64,000 nt of DNA from Xylocopa sonorina (lineage: Eukaryota > Arthropoda > Insecta > Hymenoptera > Apidae). A program made the position numbers and the translations under genes. The notes under the pieces were generated by a model. That model was not told the DNA's origin, did no database searches, and worked only from the letters and a program-made list of their open reading frames with translations. The stretch is taken from contig NC_135202.1 of NCBI RefSeq assembly GCF_050948175.1, forward strand, positions 6,324,001 through 6,388,000, read 5' to 3'. Shown here piece by piece: positions 35,901 to 47,000 of this stretch (the first letter of the stretch is position 1; each line of letters begins with the position of its first letter).

Positions 35901-38065
35901 ATCGCATTAATGTAACATTTCACTTGCAATTTTGTCTCACTCCACTTACATCGTTGGAGCCAAACATTTCTTAATCTATTAAGCACCCTGGAATGTAACA
36001 TATTTCTGGATTACGGACAACTACATATCTGCAAGAGAGGAACGAAGGAGAAAATAGAAAACGGATGATCGAGATGAATAGTCAGTCGATGTAATAAAAG
36101 TTTTGCAATTAAGTGAAAACTCGTGAAACTTTATTACTTCGAGTTGCCTCTGGTTGTGCCCTTTTACGTTTTATTCGTGAACTTCTTAATATAATTAGTG
36201 ACTAATGGGACAATTTTATATGTAACGAAGAGAGTACAAAGTAATTAAAGGGCCTACAGTGATGAAATTTGGCGAAAGATTGAATATTCAGAATTAAATG
36301 GTGGCAAGGATTCATTTTGAAAAAGGATATTTTCATTTAATTATGATAATTATGATCAAAGTCATGATTGCATAACCAATCTTTCCAATGGGACATACTA
36401 TTTGCACCACTTCAAGTAAAATGGAGTAATGCCTCTTAAGAAAAATCGTCGAGAGATGTTTCTGGCTGCTGCCATCGCTACTTTTCTCTGTAATAAAGTA
36501 GCTATGAAGGTTCCACTATTGCTTGTGTTATGGCCAAATTCGAAATCGCGAAGGAAAATAAAAGATGGAAGGAAATGATTACGAGAAATAAGGAACAAGA
36601 ACAATTTGTGAGGAAACGTGATATCGTAGAGAGAAACTCTTCTGATGAGTTATTTGAATGTCTAGAAAGAACGTTCCTTTACAGTTTTAAAAGATGTAGA
36701 GTAAAAAAGGAATGCATATTGTGTCAATATAAAAGCTTATCGCACCTATTTGAAACATGCTCGCGTGTTAGCAAGCTTTAAGTATCATCAGATATCAAAC
36801 GAGAATCAAACGTAGTTAACAGTTCAAACATGCATAATGTTTCTATAAACGTGCCAATTTTTATCGCAATTAAACTAAAATAGAGACAACATTTTAAATA
36901 ACTCAATATTACATTATAAATTTGTAGAAGAGTTGTTTTATATATTAAAACGAGGAAAAGAAAGATAAGAAAGATGCCATGGTAATTCAAATCTACATGA
37001 ATCTACAAAAAAGTCTTTCGTACCATGATGATAAAGAAATTTGCATTTACATAACCAAAATTTTCTTCCAGTATATAAAAGAAAGGAACGTTCTCTTGTA
37101 TAGCATAAAAAATTGTAATAAAAAAAAAAAAAAATAATACAATCTGCATAATAACTTTTCATAAAACTGGACACAATTTTCGGACAACCTAAACCGAATG
37201 GATAGAATGAATAGAATGGATAGAAGCATAGTAAAATATGTATTATGTATTTTCTCGTGCTCTGTGTTCGTTTTGATACGCGTTCGATTGTCCCACATTT
37301 TCTTGCCGTTGTTGTCGATCTGGTATTTCATGACGGTACGGATATAATGTTTTCACGCTCCCGTCGTCGCGTTTCAACTATGATGCTTTAAGCACATTTT
37401 CCTTGGGACGAAGGTTAGAACGTCGTTGGTAATGTTTATATAAAACGCCGGGTATTATGCTTCGCACAATTGAAAGGATAAGCCAAGTAAAACTGGTTGA
37501 TGGACTGTTGAGCGCAGAAACGTCAAAGAGAATTAAAAAAATTTCATCACTCACCTCTCCCTTCGTATGTTACCGCTCACCACATCCTCGTAGCTTCCCT
37601 CGATCGTGACGAATATCATCGCGCCCCCGATACTGTACAAAAGCACGATAACAAATAAGAAAATGTGCGTGAACCATCGTTTGCTCCAGGAACTGACCTG
37701 TGCAGAAATTTTTAATACCGATATCAATACGACTCGTTTCACAATAGATGGATAGCGATAAAGCACACACGAATTTTTCGTACGCGAACCTTCTCGTAAA
37801 GCCAGAACGCGCTCTTCTCGCCAACGCTCAGTCCAGACTTGGTCCAATCCTTGATACCCTTGAATTGGCTGAAGACAAACTCACTGGCCTTGTTCGAGTA
37901 CACCATCTGTGGAGGTCCAGAAACTGGAGTCATCGGTATGGGAGTCTGTCCATACGGGGTTGAGACGTACCCCATCCCAGTTTGCGGGTAGTACTGTCCT
38001 GGTAACGGAAGTTGGATCTTGGGCCGTGGCGGTGCCGCCTTCCGGGCGCCTGGTGAGCTCGACAT
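24881..38065 (-). CDS. Two-pore-domain K+ channel, short isoform B
   Basis: Exons 37790-38065, 37555-37697 and 34230-34441 form a second 5' module, spliced to the same four exons as isoform A (27148-27350 onward), for 487 residues. The 92-codon first exon is Pro/Gly/Tyr-rich (QLPLPGQYYPQTG) and ends VGEKSAFWLYEK. The second carries TM1 (HIFLFVIVLLYSIGGAMIFV) and EGSYEDVVSGNIRRER. The third has the cap region and pore helix 1 (WTFWNAVFYCGTIYTTIG). Phases match exactly: the second exon ends in phase 2, and the third ends with one base of the first filter glycine, which is completed by exon 27148-27350 as in isoform A. The two modules differ in TM1 and the cap, so assembly, trafficking and gating may differ. 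That both are used is inferred from the splice logic. Confidence 0.88.
25266..26014. other. K2P intron between the pore-2 and TM4 exons
   Basis: 749 bases, AT-rich. No exon or repeat of note was seen. Confidence 0.6.
26425..26481 (-). other. Candidate 19-codon cassette exon of the K2P gene
   Basis: Between two constitutive K2P exons that join in phase 0 lies a stretch flanked by AG and GTATCA. It is open in phase 0 at both ends and encodes VDVFPVGASLLEPAFPPYT. It is richer in GC than the surrounding intron. If used, it would lengthen the cytoplasmic TM2-TM3 linker without changing frame. The acceptor has a poor pyrimidine tract, so use is uncertain. Confidence 0.35.
27351..28157. other. K2P intron between isoform A module and shared exons
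   Basis: 807 bases without recognisable coding sequence. Its left boundary is the acceptor used by both modules and its right boundary is the donor of the isoform A exon. Confidence 0.7.
29917..30450 (-). promoter_or_regulatory. Probable 5' UTR and promoter of K2P isoform A
   Basis: A distinctly GC-rich stretch immediately upstream of the isoform A start, in otherwise AT-rich intronic DNA of isoform B, fits an internal promoter. Plus-strand frames here (for example 29827-30414) mirror the GC-rich exon and are not regarded as genes. Confidence 0.45.
30451..34229. other. Isoform B intron (left part)
   Basis: Contains the 37-bp tandem repeat at 31207-31391 and otherwise no recognisable exon. 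A CRE-like TGACGTCA core lies near 33701. The 116-codon plus-strand frame at 31755-32105 shows no family features. Confidence 0.5.
31207..31391. repeat. 37-bp tandem repeat, five copies
   Basis: Five head-to-tail copies of a 37-base AT-rich unit, each ending in ATGTACT. They are nearly identical; the first copy differs by one base (TAATATG for TAACATG). It sits in the intron separating the two K2P 5' modules. Confidence 0.95.
34442..37554. other. Isoform B intron (right part)
   Basis: No confident exon. Noted inside: an unrecognised 177-codon minus-strand frame (35468-36001), a zinc-knuckle-like fragment (36530-36781, +) and a possible alternative exon near 37.24-37.35 kb. These are treated separately as observations. 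Confidence 0.5.
36530..36781 (+). pseudogene. Possible retroelement-tail fragment with a zinc knuckle
   Basis: An 83-codon highly charged frame. Its C-terminal part spaces C62, C65, H72 and C77 as C-x2-C-x6-H-x4-C (ECILCQYKSLSHLFETC). Short basic segments ending in such a knuckle are typical of the C-terminus of non-LTR retrotransposon polymerases in Hymenoptera. No reverse-transcriptase motifs precede it, so if real it is a short 5'-truncated remnant. It is intronic and antisense to the K2P gene. Confidence 0.25.
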
Positions 38066-41000
38066 CTTCGTAAATCTTTCGTCTTCTTTCGTCGATAAAA
38101 AAATAGAGAACTCGCAAGTTCCTTATTTGATTTTAATCAATATAGATTACAAACTAATTTAGAGTACTTTCAATTAAGAAATTTCTCACTTGATATTAGC
38201 TGCTAGAACTATCACAATAAGTCACCACTCTTTCTGTCGTGTTTGAGTTGCTTCCACGAAGAGATATAGCATTCAAGCCCCAGTTAACACTGTAATTCTT
38301 ACTTTATTTTAAGATAGTATCACCGGAGGTTGGCTGGACATCAAGCTACGTGTATGTATTTGGGCTTGAAGCAGCTTTAATAGTAGATTTATCGGCAGGA
38401 CTGCTTTCTCTGATGTGTACACACGTATAAATAAATTGTGATGGACGTTCGGGGCGAACGGTTGGCAGATTTAAATCAAAATTGTGCGCGAAGTTTATCA
38501 CGGAAATCGGGTCGCCTGGCAATCAGTCACGCCTCGCAGATTTACAGCCGGGCATGTTCCAAGATGTTCGAATCCTCCTCTAGAACGCTTCTTAATTTAT
38601 CATAGAGTTATCCTAGGTAGGGTAATCCAGGCACAAGCGCCACCAACTATTGCGACAAGCCACTAAATCAAAATTACCGAAATCTTTCGAGTCGCAGAAA
38701 AATCTTTAATGAGCTCGATTAGAAGTTAAAAGTCTTTCTGGATAATATAAGCTTTCCTCGAGATAAAATGTAGGAGTCATCCACCCAGAACAAAATATAG
38801 GAGTTGGTACTTCGCAAATTCGTGAAAGAAGAGTACGAAAGCTTTTAACATCCGTAGTCAGGAAGAAGCCACAGGCACCTGGTTTCTTTGATCTTGACCG
38901 TATCCCTGCCTTTCGAACTCGAACCTGATCGTCCTCGTGATTTCCAATTTCGTGCATGCCTAAAATTGTTCGAGCGACATGCCACGGGTCAGCCACCCCG
39001 GATGCATCCTAACAATAAATAGATCGGCTGTCCTCTCTAGTAAGACGACGAATTTAGGCAGCAAGTATTCGGCTGGTGTACAGTTCTCTGATCGGATACT
39101 GGTTCGCGTAATTCGTGTCTGCCACCTGAAAAAGGAGCGGCAACAAGATGCAGACACTTGAATAGTTTTTGGGTAGACGTATGATGCCGGACAAAGAATA
39201 GAACTATGCATATAGATGGAGGATCCAAGAGGAATATATGTATCATACGCTCGAAAACACCGCAGATGCACTTTCGATGGTCATTCGAGCGATTGAAACG
39301 GAAAATTTGTCTGTGAAAGTACAGAAAATTTAGTCGCGCATTAGAGGAACCGCCTATAAATTCAATTTTCTGGTTGGCTAACCAGTGGTGAACAGATTAG
39401 CATCGCTTACTTTTCACTTAACGACGCAACACGACGCTTTCCCAAGGACTTCTCCCTTTTCTCACTCTCTCCCATGCGGGCAGTTTTTTGAGATCGATGC
39501 GGAGTTTAGTTCGTCGCAAAACGCAGACTTTTTAAGCCCCCTGGCACAAAACTTCAAGTTCCCTGGACCATCACTTAATTAGCTTCGCCCAGTTTGTCGC
39601 GACTCTAATTAAGCCAAATTGTTACTACACTAAGGTCGCAGCTATGTGCGTTTAATTGGATTGTTAGAATTTTCAAGCATCCGCGGTTGGACGAATCTTA
39701 AAAAAACTTTTAGGGCTGTTAAATCAAAGGACATACGTTGACTTTCTAATCTCACAACTTAAGAAGAGCTAGATGACTCTGGCCAACAAATCCAACGACT
39801 GTCTTTTTCCACTTTCCTCCAGCAGGATACCTCTCGATAGGAGTTCCCAATCTTGTTTGCGTTCTCAGATATTATCCCTTCGTTTCTTGTTGATGAAGAA
39901 ACCACGAGGCTCGTTCGTCATTTGACTCTAACCGAAAACACGATCACGTCACTCGTGACCTCTGCAATCCTGGTGCGCGTCATTTGCGTCAAGGACAGCT
40001 GATCCTTAATGTAGGAAGATCGCGTACAACCCTTCTTATGGGAGCGATTGGAAGCGAGTTAGGTGGCTCGCGGTTTATCGATACTGCACCAGACACCAAC
40101 ACAAGTACATCGCGCGGTTCAATTCGTAATTTCGAACAATTCGATCTTGGCGGAGGCTGTACCGGTGGCTTCACATTCAACGAATTCTTCTTTGTGTCCC
40201 TTTCACACGTTGCCAGCAGCAGTTAGAATATAAGTATTCACTCATTAATGTTTCCTTTGATAAATTCAGTTCCGTTTCCTCTTCACAAACTGCTTGTCGA
40301 AATTCGACTAGTCGTGAAAATCGAATCGCAGCGTTCACTGTTCGCGTGCACCCTGTGCCTATCTCAATGATTAGCTCCGTTTGTGTTGGCAGCAGAGAAA
40401 GCCAGAGGGTTGCGCCGTACGCGCCTCTCGGATACCTCTGGCGGCGGCGTCGCGACGCCAACTGACTGTGCAAGACTGGTGCCGGGAGTCGAGGCGTTTT
40501 GAAACAGGCACTACGACTTACAGGGCCGTATTGGTCACTTAAAAATTCATCAGACTCGTGCAATTTGAGTTACACGACTAAACAACGGTTCCCAAAGAAC
40601 CTAAAACATGATGAATATACATTATTAGTAGGAAAATGTCGAAGGACATCTTTATCTTGTATTAAGAATGTGATAAGATAAAATGTAATTTTGATATTGC
40701 TATTATTTAGGTAAATTATATGCTTTAAGCTTTGACTTTATAAATTTCACGTTCGCAAAAAAGAAAAATTTAAAGAGAATTCAGTTAAATTGAATTTTCT
40801 CCATCAGTACTCTAATTCTACCTTTTTCACGGAAAAACCGTAGTCACCCTTTCGTCTCTTAGAAGAAAGAACTTCTCTTTGTCCAAAGCCAAATGTTCCA
40901 AGCAAAATGATTTCAAAATGAGTCACCTGTATTGATTTAATATATTCTGGAAATTCTTTTAAGTGACATCAAACAAATATTAAAAACAGAATCTGATTCA

Positions 41001-43114
41001 TATGTGATCGGCAACTAAGCAGATTAAAAATGAACAACATGTCAAAATCATGTAGAGACATTCACGAGAAATTTAAATATCTGATAACGAACAAAACATA
41101 TACAGTACAGAAACTATAACAAAATATCTAAAATACGCGTTGCAATGTATAGAGGACGAATGGAATTTCTATTTTGGTACGATTTCGTTAGTTATGTTTA
41201 TAAAAAATATATATTTGTATAAACATCCGTAGCCTAATGGTTTATATCCATTATTCCTAAACCTAGCCCCGTTCCAAGAAGCAGTTTATTGTTAATAGAG
41301 AGGTCTATTCCTGAAAATCTATTTCTCTGGCTCGCTGTCTACATAATCTACAATCGTTTCACTGAAACAGCGGGACAGATGATGACACAAGAATTTCGCA
41401 ATGAAACCTGCGACACTGTTAAAAAACGCGTAGAACGCAACCATCTAAGTAACTTTGGACTTTCATCGCGGATACGCGACAGAATATACATTAAAAATCG
41501 AGAATGGTGTATAAAGTTTAAGAATTCGAAAAGAAAAAACCTAAATAACAATTTTAAACACAAAGTGGCACAACTGCAGCGGCATACCTCGTTTGTGCGA
41601 CTTTTCATGTAGGCTTCCCTAGCGTATCGCTAACGGCAAAACGAAAGGGTTGCTTTCTGGATCAAGCAGAGCCGTTTCAAAGGAACGAATAAACCGTGGT
41701 CACAAAACAAGCCGGCGACTGTGCTGGTTATATTTAGAGGAGGAAAAAAATACATTGAAATGAAAATGGTGTTTTTAGGAAACTGTCGAGAAGAAGAGCA
41801 AAAGTTTCCGCATTCGAGAATAGATTACTGCCGTGGCTCAATGGTTATTCGTCGCAGTGTGGCTTACAGACATTTTTATTGTCATAACAGAGATTCTCGT
41901 TGAGGATAAAAGCCTTAATGTATTTAAATACATTTCGAGAAAAGAAAAAGATTCACAATGAGTATTTCTTATCAGAACTTTACCATCTGAAAGTATTGAT
42001 AATTAAAAAACACACATTTAATTTATAAAACACAAATGTTCTGAAATGTAGCATGGACATTCATACGTGTACGTTTAATGTATATGCTGTCCTGGCTGAA
42101 TGCAAGTACTTACATAATTCACGGTGTTAGAGACGCCTTTATATGTGTAAAGTCATACACACACATGACTTTATAATCCCTTACCTTTTCACAGAAGCCT
42201 GACCCACTTGATACGTATCCTCAAGGAAACGTTTAACGTGACTTGTTAACGAAATTCCTTCGATACTCAAGTTTTGCAACAAACGAAACTTTAATCGGAA
42301 ATCAAATTTTAATTAATTATATCGTACATAACATTTTACTAATAATAATAATGTTGCAGTTACAACCAAAAAACATCTTCATTTCTGTTTTATTGAAACA
42401 AAATCTCTTTCTTTTCTTTTGGTATTAAGTTAGTTATGAATAAACTATGATATATAATTGAATACATAAAGTAATGGAAACTTGCCAAATACCTTGTGAT
42501 GATATTTTGGAAGCGATTCTCTTTATAGATTTATCATGTTTCTACGAATCATCGAAGATCGAAAGCCATAAATTGAAATTATGAGATATTTCAAGTTAAT
42601 TACAAACTAATGACATTCTGCTTAATAATATATGAACAAATTATATGTGCAAAAGGACATACAAACTTCAAATAGCGGTGTCGGTTTAAGAAGCGCCATC
42701 TTACGTCGAATTGTTCAATTATTCATGAATGTAAACTCTGAAGCTAGATTTCCATGTCAACTACACAGTTTATCGATACAAAAGACTGACACTCATATTA
42801 ATATCATTCACTCGCGTATACATAACGTAAAATTATATCCATTTGATATTAATTTTCATTATATTCTTGCATCAATGTTCATTTTTGCGATTGATAGTTG
42901 CAACCTCAAATGATATATTTAATCCTACAAAACAATCGAACGATCGTACGAATGTTATTTAAAATAAAATGAAATGAAATGAAATGTAAACAGACGAAAG
43001 GAACAGTTTAGTAGATTTAATTGAAAAATAATATTTAATGAAAATAAATAAATAATAGTATCGAAGGGTTGCGCGTAAAAGATGTGGAGACCAATGAAAA
43101 CTGGCGACATTAGG
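38066..43114. other. Gene-poor interval between K2P and the zinc-finger gene
   Basis: About 5 kb with K2P isoform B promoter/5' UTR expected at the left. No exon of a known family was found. The longest frames (40177-40563 minus; 41289-41612 plus) have no recognisable features. A short ATGAA pentamer run lies near 42968-42986. Confidence 0.5.
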
Positions 43115-43537
43115 TTATGGACCAATGGGATCGCACGGTGTAACGGGCATTAGCGTCTCCGGAGCGTCACCGGGAGCTGACCTTGGCGGCGCTTGGCTGC
43201 ATTCACGGAAGGCGCCCGAAAACGCTTCGGAAAAAGGCATCGGGAGCAGCGCGCGTTCGTGTCGCCCATTGTTATCCTCGTCGCGTGTAATGGCTACCGT
43301 AGAGTTTGTTGACGGTGCTTGGTTTGCTTGTTCGCGCTTCGGCCTATCCTGAGCCACGGTGACGTCGGCGACGTGGCCCAACCTGACGAGGAATAAAGTT
43401 GTGAACAGCTCTAGTAAGCGTCGAGGTGCCGCCAATTTTATGCAACCGCGAAACCCGCGCTTCGTATACCAGTCGCCGCAGCCGCCACCGCGCTTCGACG
43501 ACCATGATATGCGCGGGCCAACGCTGCCCATTGACAA
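43115..43537 (-). CDS. Unrecognised GC-rich open frame, uncertain gene
   Basis: A 140-codon minus-strand frame in a GC-rich island amid AT-rich DNA. It contains a hydrophobic stretch (LLELFTTLFLVRLGHVADVTV) that could be a signal-like segment, a dibasic site (RPKREQ), an Asn/Asp/Arg-rich middle and a Pro-rich tail with two cysteines (ECSQ...TPCDPIGP). This layout is compatible with a small secreted precursor, but no family was recognised. The island may simply be promoter/5' UTR sequence of the downstream zinc-finger gene, with open frames on both strands due to GC content. Confidence 0.2.
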   Translation of the reverse strand: MSMGSVGPRISWSSKRGGGCGDWYTKRGFRGCIKLAAPRRLLELFTTLFLVRLGHVADVTVAQDRPKREQANQAPSTNSTVAITRDEDNNGRHERALLPMPFSEAFSGAFRECSQAPPRSAPGDAPETLMPVTPCDPIGP

Positions 43538-44069
43538 GCGTGTAACTCAAAACTGATTTCGCGGCATCCACAAGGGGCAGTATCGGAGCGGCGTTGTGAC
43601 CAGTGTTAATTTTAGCGGGATCTAACGCACCTCTAGAAGTGTATCAAAGCTCTAAATCGATCGCCATTGATTTTTCCGCCGCGACCACGGCCCAACCGAC
43701 ACGAGGAACTTGTTCGCGGATGTTGTACAGGACGATATATCTAAACCAGTTATTAAGATACCACAATCGTCAAGATTAGTGTGACCAGCTGCGCGGCATT
43801 TCCGCGCCGCAGTCATGGCAACTAGAAGATCATCCGTTTGGCACCTAGGCATGTAACCCGCGGCGCCCGTGTAGACTATCACATGTGAGTATCGTATGTT
43901 CGTGGTTAGAGACGCACTGTGCGCCTTGATTTATTTGGGTTCCACAAACGAACTTCCCTATCATTTTCACATTATGAAAGTTAGCCCCTCTACTTTAACG
44001 CGTGGCTTTGTATCTGTCTAGATAAGTATGACTTGTATCGGTTTAACGAATGCCTACTGATTTACGCAG
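43538..44069. promoter_or_regulatory. Promoter / 5' exon region of the zinc-finger gene
   Basis: GC-rich, CpG-dense sequence 0.2-0.5 kb upstream of the first recognised exon. A good plus-strand donor context (CACAT/GTGAGT) is near 43885, so a non-coding first exon may end there. Inference only. Confidence 0.35.
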
Positions 44070-44088
44070 GGTCAAAGGCAACACATCA

Positions 44089-47000
44089 ATGGCCCTAGAA
44101 TCAAATGGCAACAACGTGGTGTGGTTAAACACAACCCGTCCTGATCAAATACAACAGGTATGCAGCTTGTATACCAGCACGAAGTAAAAAAGGGACGAGT
44201 TTTCTTCATTGGTATTTATTAGCTTCTCATTGATGCTTAATACCACGTAACGTATACCGTGATGTGTGTAGCATGTTGACTGAAACAAAGCATTGTAGAG
44301 TGTCATTGTTTTTGAAAGCAATAATAGAATTGTCCTGTAATATCTAACAACTATATTCTGATTTAACAGAGCCAACCGATCGAACAGCCAGTGAAGTGTT
44401 CCATGTTTACTCAAACCGAGCAAACCAACAGTTTTACTCAGACGGAGCAGAGCAATTCCAGCTACGGCGACCAGAGACAGGTGATTATCTTTCATTAAAT
44501 AAGTTTTAATATCTTTGTAAAGGAGTATTAGCAATGTGATAATATAAGAAACTTTCATTTAATATTGGTTTACAGCAGCAAGCAGCTATGTTCGACCCAC
44601 AACAAATACAGCAGCAACAAGCTGCTCAAGGTCAACAATCGCAGCAGCAGCAGTCTCAGCAGATGTATGTTACAACAGATAAGAAAGAGGACAAATCGCA
44701 GCAGCAATCAGCGACTGCAGACTTCCCTTTCTATTACAATGTCAACATGCTCCAAAAGGTTCAAACAAACGCGGTGAGCACGATCGGCGCGATCACGACC
44801 GACGACAAGGGTTGTTATCGCTTCGACGTGCAACCAGTTGGTTACAACACTTTACTCAACCAGATGAGTATTGCGGCTGCGACCAACGCGACCTTCAAAT
44901 GTGACATTTGCGGTTTGGTCTTTGGCCATTTGAGTTTGCTGAATCATCACAAACGGATTCATAACACAACACCCAGTAATCTTCAGCAGCAACCTCAGCA
45001 GCAAGTTGTTGTGCAAACACCCACAACGGTCACTGTCGCGACTACACCAGAAAGACCATATACCTGTGATGTGTGTGGAGCCTGTTTTGCCCTACCAGGA
45101 GAATTGAAGAGCCATAAGACAAACATGCACCAGAAACCGAAAGTGCAAATTTGTGAGGACTGTGGCAGTGAAGATCCCTGTGAACATCACCCTACCAAAA
45201 TTAAAAAGAGTATGTTCTGTAATCCCATTATTCTTTCTATTTTAATATGCAACAATAATTACTTCATCTTATAATATATTTCTATACTTTTCCCAAAATA
45301 AATATTTTATTAAATGTAATGTAATTTTGCAGCCATCAAACCTGGTCATCATCCTGTGAAACGAAGGGGTGTCACCAGCGTGACTAAGTGTCATAAATGT
45401 AATGGTACAGGAATAATTTTTATTGGTAAGTAAAAGTTTCCACTGCCATACTCCGTACAAAAATGAAGAAAAATGTTTATCATGGAAGAGAACATTTTGT
45501 ATTATCTATAAGTGACGTATCAGTTAATAAGCGAGAAAATTCGCAAAAAAAAAAGAGAAAACATTTTTCTTCCTAAACCATAATCATCTTTTCCTATACT
45601 TCTATCATTTCATTACTGTCATGATCGTACATCGGGTGGTGTATGGTAGGTAAACACGACGAAAAACTAGATTCTGGAATCAGTTCCCTCGCAAAGTGTG
45701 GCGGCTGCAAGGCAACAGGCCGCATCATCATAGGAAGTAAGTCGGAAAAATTACAGCCAAAAAAATAAGGGATTTATATTTCATAGTGTACCTTATAATT
45801 CATCCGCCAATGATTGGATGAAGTCACTTCAATTTTTCTATGAATTATTAATATTTAAAAAATTTTTACATATATCTTACTTAAGAAAAAATATCACCAT
45901 TACGTAAAAATAATATTTAGGTTCACTCGTCGTTATTCGTTTTGTGTATTTCGCGAATTTACGGCAGAAAAAATAAGTGTTTAATATCATAAAAATCTAG
46001 TATTATAAGCTTCTTTTCATTATTTTTAGTATTTTTATTTGCATGCATTCGTTGTAGGTAGAGAAAAATCTTCACAGCATTTGCTGCAAAATTTTGAATT
46101 TGTTGCATCAATTCTGTTTCCTTTCTTTGGTAGCATTGTCAATATTTACATTTAAGAATCATTGCACGGAATGAAATCTCCCCTAAGGGACAGTTTTATA
46201 AATTTGATTCACTAATCTTTAGTATCATCGATATGAAAAGATTATTTTAGATTTCAGTTGATATACTACGTTCTTTCTTTATTTCAAAACATAAGCCGCA
46301 AGAAGCTTATTTTAATACTTTTACTATAGTTAATAATTTGTATAATGATAACAAAAATCGTCAGATTCGACACATCTGATACCATACCTCATTTCTTACT
46401 TTCTGCACTAACTTCTGTAACCCGCATGTTCAGATTTCTACATTATATTGTTACATTTAGTCAGAAGCATTTGTTTTGCATCGTAAAAAATTGATTTGTC
46501 GGTGATTAACATAGAATTTCTCTTTGGTAATGTATCAAGAAAGAGAACTTATTTTTCCAAAGAACCATACACAATCCAGTGTCTCGAGAGACTTCGAAGC
46601 ATTTTAATTGATCATCTGAACGCGTATCTTTTTGTAGAACTGGCCCTTCGAGGAAAACTAAGAATTCGGATATTTCTTTCATTACAGGCGGTAAACAGAA
46701 CAGTCAAAATCAGGCAGAGAAGCCATTTCATTGTAATGTATGTGATGGAACATTCTCCAGATACTCGTCACTTTGGTCCCATAAGAGACTTCATTCTGGA
46801 GATAAGCCCTTCAAGTGCGAGGTTTGCGGCTTAGCTTTTGCAAAAGGTGAATAAAACATACCACGCGCTAATCAAGGTAACTTACCGGCGAGAAACAAGA
46901 TATACGCTCAACGATGTTTGTCTTTACTTTTTATAGCTGCTTATTTAAAAAATCATGGACGAGTGCATACTGGTGAAAAGCCGTTCAAATGTAGTGTCTG

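Noticed and set aside
40177..40563. 128-codon minus-strand frame between K2P and the zinc-finger gene
   Set aside because: No recognisable domain, overlaps plus-strand frames, and no splice context supports it.
41221..41290. tRNA-like string near AGCCTAATGG
   Set aside because: No acceptor stem, anticodon arm or T-arm consensus could be assembled.
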